From: UBA2160 sp964588665 | Lineage (GTDB): Bacteria; Chloroflexota; Dehalococcoidia; Lucifugimonadales; UBA1123 | Direction of reading: 5' to 3' | Assembly (NCBI GenBank): GCA_964588665.1 | Contig: CAZPQQ010000089.1 | Coordinates: 1-12,122, forward strand | Length of the DNA stretch: 12,122 nucleotides | Shown here: positions 7,299-12,122 of the stretch, piece by piece | How positions within the stretch are numbered: the first letter of the stretch is position 1 | Layout: each line of letters opens with the position of its first letter | Notes under the pieces: model-generated | The model's database searches: none | What the model was told of the DNA's origin: nothing | What the model saw: only the letters and a program-made list of their open reading frames with translations | Position numbers and translations under genes: made by a program

Positions 7299-8378
7299 AT
7301 GAAATTCGGATTGTTCTATCTATTCAGCGACTTTGGCGACATCCCGCAGGACCAGGTGTTCAACGAAGTTCTGGACGAAATCGAGTACGCGGAGGAGTTG
7401 GGGTTCGACTCCATCTGGCTCCCGGAGCATCATTTCGCGGTGTACGGCATGCTGGGCAATCCGCTGACATTCGCCGCCGCCATCGCACAGCGTACAAAGC
7501 GGATGAAGATAGGCACCGCGGTCATGGTTCTCCCCTTCCAGCACCCTCTCAGGGTGGCCGAGGACGCCGCACTTGTGGACGCGATGAGCGGCGGTCGGCT
7601 CCTGTTGGGAGTGGGTCGTGGTTACCAGCCGCCGGAGTTCCACGGGTTCGGCGTGCCGCAATCGGACTCGTCGGCCATGTTCAACGAGAGCATCGAGATC
7701 ATCAAGCGAGCGTTGAGCGGGGAGAAGTTCACGTTCGAGGGCCAGTTCTGGAATATCGAAGAGCCCACGGAGATATTCCCCAAGCCAATCCAGAAACCCC
7801 ACCCGCCGTTCTACCTGGCCAGCGTCACGCCCCGAAGCCTGGACATCGCCGCCCGACACGGCATGTCTCTGCTTCGTGCGCCTCAGTTCAGCACGCTGGA
7901 CGCGGTGGCGGAAGCCTACACAACCTACCAATCGATGATGCGAGAGAACGGGCACGACCCAGACAGCATCGACCAGCCATTGTCGGTCAGAACGTATGTG
8001 GCGCCCTCCATGGAGGCGGCAAGAGCCGAGGCCGAGCACGTCGTATGGTTCTACAAATTGATGGCCACGCTTCTGCCTGGGGCGCCAGGCCGGCCCGCGC
8101 CGCCTTCCGGTTACGAAAACTACCCCCAAGACCCGTCGGTGCTGTCCTCGATCACGGTCGACGATGTCCTCGAGCGCGGAACCGCTTTCGGCACGCCGGA
8201 CCGGGTCATCGAAACGATGAAGACGTACATGCACCGACTCGGTGCAACCAGCTTCATGACCCAGATGCGAATCGGAGGCCTCGAGCACTCCAAGGTGCGC
8301 CAGTCCATGGAGTTGTTCGCCAAAGAGGTGATGCCTGCTCTGCGAGAGGAAGAGGCCAAGATGGAGGCGCAGAAGTAG
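7299..8378 (+). CDS. LLM-class (bacterial luciferase-like) flavin-dependent oxidoreductase
   Basis: TIM-barrel monooxygenase or oxidoreductase of the luciferase-like family, 359 residues, a usual length. The ATG start has AGGAGGG at 7288-7294, four bases upstream. Family signatures include the N-terminal KFGLFYLF strand, AEELGFDSIWLPEHHF at about 31-46, KIGTAVMVLPFQHPLRVAEDAALVD in the middle of the barrel, and GRGYQPPEFHGFG near 107-119. GTPDRVIETM near 304 is the usual flavin-cofactor-group helix of the C-terminal part. These enzymes use reduced FMN or F420; the sequence alone does not let me choose. No signal peptide, so cytoplasmic. The substrate is unknown and neither neighbour suggests one. 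The gene is followed by a strong hairpin and then by a converging response-regulator gene, so it is probably transcribed alone, or with the broken MFS gene 126 bases upstream. Confidence 0.93.
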   Translation: MKFGLFYLFSDFGDIPQDQVFNEVLDEIEYAEELGFDSIWLPEHHFAVYGMLGNPLTFAAAIAQRTKRMKIGTAVMVLPFQHPLRVAEDAALVDAMSGGRLLLGVGRGYQPPEFHGFGVPQSDSSAMFNESIEIIKRALSGEKFTFEGQFWNIEEPTEIFPKPIQKPHPPFYLASVTPRSLDIAARHGMSLLRAPQFSTLDAVAEAYTTYQSMMRENGHDPDSIDQPLSVRTYVAPSMEAARAEAEHVVWFYKLMATLLPGAPGRPAPPSGYENYPQDPSVLSSITVDDVLERGTAFGTPDRVIETMKTYMHRLGATSFMTQMRIGGLEHSKVRQSMELFAKEVMPALREEEAKMEAQK

Positions 8379-8394
8379 CGGTTCGACGCAAACG

Positions 8395-8426
8395 GAGCCG
8401 GGTGTCTTCTCCGAGGCGCCTGGCTC
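8395..8426. terminator. Strong hairpin between converging genes
   Basis: The 32-base segment folds on itself with GAGCCGGG pairing to the complementary CCTGGCTC end and continues inward with G-T pairs to about 14 pairs and a 4-base loop. No T-run follows on the plus strand; on the minus strand it is followed by CGTTTG. It lies 17 bases after the flavin-oxidoreductase stop and 94 before the end of the opposing gene, a good place for a bidirectional terminator. Confidence 0.6.
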
Positions 8427-8519
8427 ACAATACGATATCCCGGACAAGGGTAGTTCAGAGAGGGTTGGTGTCGCGCAGCCTCAGATAGGTTGATGCTTCG
8501 ACCGTGACGCCCAAACTAA

Positions 8520-8924
8520 TCAGACGCTGTCGGCTGCGCACAGCTCCAACTCGTCGGCCACTCGATCCAGGTACGCCGGCAACTCGTCGATCAGATGCAT
8601 CTTGTCGATAAAGTGAGCGGCGCCGGCTTCCATCGCTGCACGACGATACTCTCGTTCTCCGTGCATGGTGACCACGACCACCTGGAGCTCCGGAGCCTCT
8701 TTCATGAGCTCACGGGTGGCTTCCAACCCGTTGATGTCAGGCAGGCTGATGTCCATGGTGATGACGTGGGGCGCCAGCTCGCGAGCCATCTCGAAAGCGG
8801 TGGCGGCGTCCGCCGCTTCGCCCACGATCTCGGGCTCCCCGCTTCTGCAAAACCGCAACGCGGTCTTAATCATCTTGCGAGCTAAAACGTGGTCGTCGAC
8901 CACAAGAAGTTTCAGTCGGGTCAC
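8520..8924 (-). CDS. Stand-alone receiver-domain response regulator
   Basis: CheY-like receiver of 134 residues with no output domain. The acidic pocket is Asp10-Asp11, the phospho-acceptor is Asp58 in ITMDISLPDINGLE, followed by Thr86 in VVVVTMHG and Lys108 in HFIDKMH, so all residues needed for phosphorylation are present. The GTG start at 8924 is preceded by GGGAG with a seven-base spacer. The receiver resembles NarL/LuxR-type regulators, but the protein ends about 25 residues after the key lysine, with no helix-turn-helix. It may act by protein contact, as a phosphate sink, or be a shortened former transcription factor. No kinase is adjacent; the GAF-PAS kinase at 1-1899 is the only one in the window. 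Confidence 0.9.
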   Translation of the reverse strand: MTRLKLLVVDDHVLARKMIKTALRFCRSGEPEIVGEAADAATAFEMARELAPHVITMDISLPDINGLEATRELMKEAPELQVVVVTMHGEREYRRAAMEAGAAHFIDKMHLIDELPAYLDRVADELELCAADSV

Positions 8925-9047
8925 CAGATCGCTCCCGTCTCAAGGCGGCTAATGTTCCGCGACGAGCATCGTCCGTGCAGCGAAAATCGAATCGTGCGCC
9001 CTATCCAGACTCCTGGGCGTCGGCCCGACAGCACTGCGGCTAGGATT

Positions 9048-9089
9048 ATCTCACACTCGGAGTTGAGATGAGTCGGCCGCGCGACTCAT
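9048..9089 (-). terminator. Tandem hairpins at the end of the aminotransferase gene
   Basis: Read on the minus strand, ATGAGTCG at 9089-9082 pairs with CGACTCAT at 9075-9068 (8 pairs, 6-base loop), overlapping the TGA stop at 9088-9086. A second hairpin at 9069-9048 has ATCTCA and TGAGAT arms plus three further pairs after a bulge. There is no clear U-run, so termination is probable but not proven. Confidence 0.5.
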
Positions 9090-9994
9090 GAGGGCGGACG
9101 GTAATTCTCCGCCTGATCGACGAAGTCGATGCCGACCATCTCGCTCCATGCCGACTGGAGCTGGCGGGTCACGGGTCCGGGAACCTGGCCGCCGAGGGCG
9201 CGGTTGTCGATCTTCCCGGCGGGCATGATGCAATACGTCGTGTTGGTCATGAAGACTTCATCCGCCGTGTACGCGTCGTAGGGTTGCAGGTCCTCCTCCG
9301 TCGTCGGGATGCCGAGTTGCGCTGCGAGCTCGACGACCGACCGCCTCGTGTCGCCCTGAAGCGAGCTCCGGTCGCCGGGCATGCGAATGACCCCGTCGGT
9401 GACAATGAAGAAGTTGCCCAAGATATGCTCGGCGATGTTGCCGTCCGAGTCGAGAAGCACGGGAAATGCGTCCGGGTCGACGTCGGCGGATTCAAGGTTC
9501 GCCAGCACGAAATTCATTCGGCTGTAGTGTTTGACCTTCGGGTCGAGGGATTCGACGGGATATGCGCGGGTGCGCGGGAAAACGACGTGCACACCGTCTC
9601 GGTGGAATGGTCCGTACTGTCCGAAGTCGATGTGTTGAGGCAGAACGCAGACCGTCGGATTCGCCGGATCGGTGACGCCACGCGTCCTTCCGCGAGTGAC
9701 GAACTGCGTGATCGTGAAGTCGCCGCCTGGATGACGGGCGGTCTGGTTGCGGTCCACGACTTCGCGAGTCAACGACTCCAACTCGTCGATGTCCAACCCG
9801 GGATCGAGACGCGTGTACTTGAGCGAGCGCATGAATCGTTCGAGATGCTCCCGCAGCCTGAAGATCCGCCCGTCGAACGTTCGCTGAAGGTCGTAGACCA
9901 CGTCGCCCAGCCGAAACCCACGATCGGTCGCGTGAACGACGCACTGGCTCTCGGGAACGAACTCACCGTTCAGATACGCGATCAACTCCGGCAT
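9086..9994 (-). CDS. Class IV PLP-dependent aminotransferase (BCAT/DAAT/ADC-lyase fold)
   Basis: Fold-type IV pyridoxal-phosphate enzyme of 302 residues, a typical length. The ATG start at 9994 is preceded by GAGGTGA. The N-terminus AYLNGEFVPESQCVVHATDRGFRLGD is the standard opening of the family, with the small-domain helix LREHLERFMRSL following at about 48-58. The PLP lysine is most likely Lys155 in KHYSRMN, an arrangement like the KHLNRLE of aminodeoxychorismate lyase rather than the KxGxN of branched-chain aminotransferases. NIAEHILGNFFIV near 187-199 supplies the glutamate that holds the pyridine nitrogen, and GDTRRSVVELA near 215-225 the phosphate-binding loop. It follows the ureohydrolase gene by 31 bases on the same strand. 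The substrate is open: branched-chain, D-amino acid or another amine donor. I do not assign a gene name. Confidence 0.9.
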   Translation of the reverse strand: MPELIAYLNGEFVPESQCVVHATDRGFRLGDVVYDLQRTFDGRIFRLREHLERFMRSLKYTRLDPGLDIDELESLTREVVDRNQTARHPGGDFTITQFVTRGRTRGVTDPANPTVCVLPQHIDFGQYGPFHRDGVHVVFPRTRAYPVESLDPKVKHYSRMNFVLANLESADVDPDAFPVLLDSDGNIAEHILGNFFIVTDGVIRMPGDRSSLQGDTRRSVVELAAQLGIPTTEEDLQPYDAYTADEVFMTNTTYCIMPAGKIDNRALGGQVPGPVTRQLQSAWSEMVGIDFVDQAENYRPPS

Positions 9995-10025
9995 TGGTCA
10001 CCTCAAGTTCGATTGCCCGTTTCGA

Positions 10026-11012
10026 TCAGGCGCCGGTCTGGCGACGGGCCACCCAGGCGGGCTGGTCGCATATGTGCCCGAGGAACTCCAGGATGGTGTG
10101 AGCCGCGAGATACGACGTGATGCCCGTCCCGACGTCGAGTTGCGGATTGACCTCCACCAGGTCGAAGCCGACGATTTCGCTGCGATCGGCCAGGGCGACG
10201 AGGGTGTCGCGAAGCTCCGAGTACGTCATCCCGTTCGGCTCGGCGGAGACGCAGCCGGGGACCAATGGCAGATCCAGCACGTCGATATCGATGCTGACGT
10301 AACAGCGCTCGCCTTCGGGCACTACGGCGGCGAGTTGTTCGGCGCCCATCTGCCAGAGCTCCTCCATACCAATCACCCGGTTGCCGTCGTTCACCGAGTC
10401 GTCAACCCATTCTTTCTTGTTGCGCAGGCTCCGAATGCCTACCTGTGTCAGGCTCTCGACGTGCGACATGTGATAGATGTGCCTGAATGCGTGCGAGTTC
10501 GTGTATTCGAAGCCGTGCACGAACGGCGAGTAGTCGATATGCGCGTCGAAGTGAACAACGTGCAAGGGCTCGGAGTAGGCGCGGACAACGGGGAACGTGA
10601 TCGCGTGGTCGCCGCCGAGAACCACGGGAAGCGCGCCGCGGTCCAGTATCTTCCGAGTCATCTCCGTGATGTTCTCGAACGTGTCTTCGACGTTTGTCGG
10701 CAGGACATCGGCGTCGCCCACGTCGACGATTCGCCGGTTGACCATCTCGTATTCCAGAAACATCCGATCCGCGTCGCCGTCATAGTAGCCATCCTTGCCG
10801 AATCGCAGGGAGTGCTCTCGAATGCCTCGTGGCCCGAATCGAGCGCCCGGCATGAACGGCGAGCCCTCGTCCGTTGGTGCCCCCATCACGGCGATGTCGG
10901 CGTCGAGCTGATCGAGATCGGTGCAGACATCCGACCTCAGAAACGAGACGAGGCCGGCGAACGGATATGTCAGCCTGCCCATGTTGGTCGCCTGGTTGTC
11001 GGATTGTTGCAC
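10026..11012 (-). CDS. Ureohydrolase (agmatinase/arginase family)
   Basis: Binuclear manganese hydrolase that splits guanidino compounds into urea and an amine; 328 residues, close to agmatinase length. GTG at 11012 is chosen because AGGAG lies about eight bases upstream. The metal motifs are in order: GGDH with His136, DAHID with Asp156, His158 and Asp160, and SIDIDVLD with Asp242 and Asp244, so both metal sites look complete. NSHAFRHI near 172-179 corresponds to the substrate-side histidine loop. The segment after the third motif reads DLPLVPGC where arginases and agmatinases usually have a DP...PGT pattern, and EPNG replaces the common EPGG. These changes lie near the guanidino pocket, so agmatine should not be assumed. 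The class IV PLP gene follows 31 bases downstream, an apparent operon. No arginine decarboxylase is visible. Guanidino acids such as guanidinobutyrate are alternatives. Confidence 0.9.
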   Translation of the reverse strand: MQQSDNQATNMGRLTYPFAGLVSFLRSDVCTDLDQLDADIAVMGAPTDEGSPFMPGARFGPRGIREHSLRFGKDGYYDGDADRMFLEYEMVNRRIVDVGDADVLPTNVEDTFENITEMTRKILDRGALPVVLGGDHAITFPVVRAYSEPLHVVHFDAHIDYSPFVHGFEYTNSHAFRHIYHMSHVESLTQVGIRSLRNKKEWVDDSVNDGNRVIGMEELWQMGAEQLAAVVPEGERCYVSIDIDVLDLPLVPGCVSAEPNGMTYSELRDTLVALADRSEIVGFDLVEVNPQLDVGTGITSYLAAHTILEFLGHICDQPAWVARRQTGA

Positions 11013-11304
11013 GGAGTTGCTCCTTCCGTCATTTGACGCCAGTTGTGGAATTGCCGATAGGTGCTACGATACCACACGAACCGACAACAGCCACGGGACC
11101 AACCATCGAGTCGGAGATCAACGCCTGATTGCATCTCGTGAACCCAACAGAACTACGCAGCAGGCGGCTACGACCTGCCCGAACGAAGGCGAGATCTGCT
11201 GTCGGCGCCAACTCATTGGGGAGCATCAATGGACGTGATGAATATCACAGGGGAGTGTCAAGTGTATGTTGCTCGACGCTCCGGTTCCGAAAGAAGTGAG
11301 AGCG
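11013..11304. other. Divergent intergenic region, no gene seen
   Basis: This 292-base region separates the minus-strand ureohydrolase from the plus-strand inhibitor gene and should hold both promoters. I see only the ureohydrolase ribosome site near 11020-11025 and no convincing -35/-10 pair, palindrome or RNA gene. Small open frames here lack ribosome sites and family features. Confidence 0.5.
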
Positions 11305-11757
11305 ATGAAACATCGTTCTTTGGCGTCAACCGTTGTGATTTTGATCGTTGCAGGCTTGTTGGCAGCAGCAGCCTGCTCCGATTTAGGCAGCGGCTTGTCA
11401 GTGCCGTCGGTCGAAGTTTCATGTGACGACTTCGCGACTCTAGACGCTGGGTCTGCGGTGGTCAAGGAAATGACAGTGGATGCCGACACATTGATGGTAG
11501 TCACGTTGTGCTCCAACGTCACAACTGGCCACTCATGGGAATTGGCAGATATCAGTGATACGAGCGTTCTGGAGCACGTGGACAACCACTACGTCAGCCC
11601 CGAAGGCGCGAGCGCCCCCGGAGCCCCGGGCAAAGAGACATGGACCTTCAAGGCGATCAGCAAGGGCGCGAGTACGGCGTCAATGGAATACAGCCAACCA
11701 TGGGAAGGCGGCACGAAGCGGTCGTGGGCGTTCGATCTGGTCGTGGCGGTCAGATAG
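11305..11757 (+). CDS. Chagasin-type (MEROPS I42) cysteine protease inhibitor, secreted
   Basis: Predicted inhibitor of papain-type cysteine proteases. The ATG at 11305 is chosen over an earlier in-frame start at 11266 because it begins a clean signal peptide (MKHRS, then a hydrophobic stretch to Ala23) and has GTGAGAG just upstream; this gives 150 residues. Cys24 follows AAAA and could be lipid-modified, but the position three before it is not the usual Leu, so cleavage as a plain secreted protein is also possible. The three chagasin loops are present: N71-V-T-T-G-H-S-W78, G106-A-P-G109 (family GxGG, here slightly altered), and Q131-P-W-E134 (family RPW). Cys40 and Cys69 could form a disulfide after export. 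It is probably monocistronic. The target is unknown, either an endogenous protease or one from another organism. Confidence 0.85.
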   Translation: MKHRSLASTVVILIVAGLLAAAACSDLGSGLSVPSVEVSCDDFATLDAGSAVVKEMTVDADTLMVVTLCSNVTTGHSWELADISDTSVLEHVDNHYVSPEGASAPGAPGKETWTFKAISKGASTASMEYSQPWEGGTKRSWAFDLVVAVR

Positions 11758-11800
11758 CGTGCGTTTGGCCGCCGTATCCAGGTCGTGAGAGCTAATCCAG

Positions 11801-11830
11801 TTCGCCCTGGGACGCCTTGCAGGCTATGAT
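11801..11830 (+). promoter_or_regulatory. Candidate promoter for the acetyltransferase gene
   Basis: TATGAT at 11825-11830 matches the -10 consensus at five of six positions. TTCGCC at 11801-11806, 18 bases earlier, is a weak -35. The start would fall near 11837, about 45 bases before the ATG. A short CCTTA/TAAGG stem lies just downstream in the leader. Confidence 0.4.
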
Positions 11831-11881
11831 AGCGACCTTAACAGGTAAGGCGGAGCCGCTCACGAGAGTAGGCGCTATTGC

Positions 11882-12122
11882 ATGCCAAGCACTCAGATAC
11901 AGATTTCCGACGAGTATCGGCCCGAATTGGAGGCGTATCTTGAAGAGCGCCTCTATGAGTTCAATCCCGAGACAACCGGAATCCACGACGGGTGCCTGCT
12001 CAACGCATCGGTGGAAGACGACAACGGCGACATCGTTGCAGGCATCAGCGGCCACACTTGGGGCGGCTGTTGTGAGATTAGAACTCTCTGGGTGCACGAG
12101 GCTTGCAGGGGTACGGGTGTCG
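11882..12122 (+). CDS. GNAT family N-acetyltransferase, 3' end outside window
   Basis: The first 80 residues of an acetyl-CoA-dependent acetyltransferase, cut by the right edge. The ATG at 11882 begins an uninterrupted frame. GDIVAGISGHTWGG at about 49-62 forms the central beta strands of the fold, and IRTLWVHEACRGTGV at 66-80 is the start of motif A, where the RGxGxG loop that grips the coenzyme A pyrophosphate begins. N-terminal YEFNPETTGIHDG at 25-37 resembles small stand-alone GNAT proteins annotated simply as N-acetyltransferase. Only a weak AGTAGG lies upstream. The acceptor cannot be predicted, and the catalytic and C-terminal portions are not visible. Confidence 0.85.
   Translation, partial: MPSTQIQISDEYRPELEAYLEERLYEFNPETTGIHDGCLLNASVEDDNGDIVAGISGHTWGGCCEIRTLWVHEACRGTGV

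Noticed and set aside
7280..8488. Open frame of 402 codons on the plus strand overlapping the flavin oxidoreductase, and a 375-codon frame opposite it (7320-8447)
   Set aside because: Both are Arg-rich with no family features. The flavin-oxidoreductase frame is a full-length family match with a strong ribosome site.
9284..10120. Open frame of 278 codons on the plus strand opposite the aminotransferase
   Set aside because: Antisense to a well-supported PLP enzyme; no domain and no ribosome site.
10074..11036. Open frame of 320 codons on the plus strand opposite the ureohydrolase
   Set aside because: Antisense shadow of a gene with complete metal motifs; its Val/Asp/Arg-rich sequence has no recognisable fold.
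11029..11229. Minus-strand frame of 66 codons upstream of the ureohydrolase
   Set aside because: No ribosome site, and no family or compositional sign of coding; it occupies the expected promoter region.
11229..11426. Small plus-strand frame overlapping the inhibitor start
   Set aside because: It overlaps the signal peptide of a convincing gene in another frame, and its Ser/Arg-rich sequence has no features.

Overview
The window is about 12.1 kb of compact, fairly GC-rich bacterial DNA with short intergenic gaps. Five of the nine genes with a visible or inferable start appear to begin with TTG or GTG. An aldehyde ferredoxin oxidoreductase with its own MoaD-like protein, an LLM-class flavin oxidoreductase, an FrsA/pseudooxynicotine-hydrolase-like esterase and a ureohydrolase paired with a class IV aminotransferase are together reminiscent of Chloroflexota, in particular marine SAR202-type lineages. 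This is inference from gene content and protein style; there is no rRNA or other marker to prove it.

Layout: (1) bases 1-1899, plus strand: a GAF-PAS-histidine kinase whose reading frame is open through the left edge. (2) 1900-2169: an intergenic region with a candidate promoter, a perfect 14-bp palindrome and a full-strength Shine-Dalgarno sequence. (3) 2170-4188, plus strand: a two-gene unit of tungsten-type aldehyde ferredoxin oxidoreductase and MoaD/ThiS-like sulfur carrier, closed by a strong hairpin at 4196-4222. (4) 4294-5457, minus strand: an alpha/beta hydrolase with an intact Ser-Asp-His triad, diverging from (5) 5657-7172, plus strand: an MFS transporter broken by one extra G in a G5 run near 6311-6315. 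A near-perfect inverted repeat lies between them. (6) 7299-8378, plus strand: an LLM flavin-dependent oxidoreductase, ending at a hairpin shared with a converging gene. (7) 8520-8924, minus strand: a stand-alone receiver-domain response regulator. (8) 11012-9086, minus strand: a two-gene operon of ureohydrolase then class IV PLP enzyme, ending in tandem hairpins. (9) 11305-11757, plus strand: a secreted chagasin-type (I42) cysteine protease inhibitor. (10) 11882 to the right edge, plus strand: the start of a GNAT acetyltransferase.

Functionally the window is an assortment of small transcription units rather than one pathway. Two real partnerships stand out: the oxidoreductase with its probable cofactor-sulfur carrier, and the ureohydrolase with the aminotransferase. 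I found no CRISPR array, insertion sequence, tRNA, rRNA, phage gene or toxin-antitoxin pair, and no clear evidence for a wholly new multi-gene system. The points most worth a second look are the altered Cys spacing in the oxidoreductase, the altered third metal motif in the ureohydrolase and its pairing with a class IV enzyme, the MFS frameshift and two intergenic palindromes.
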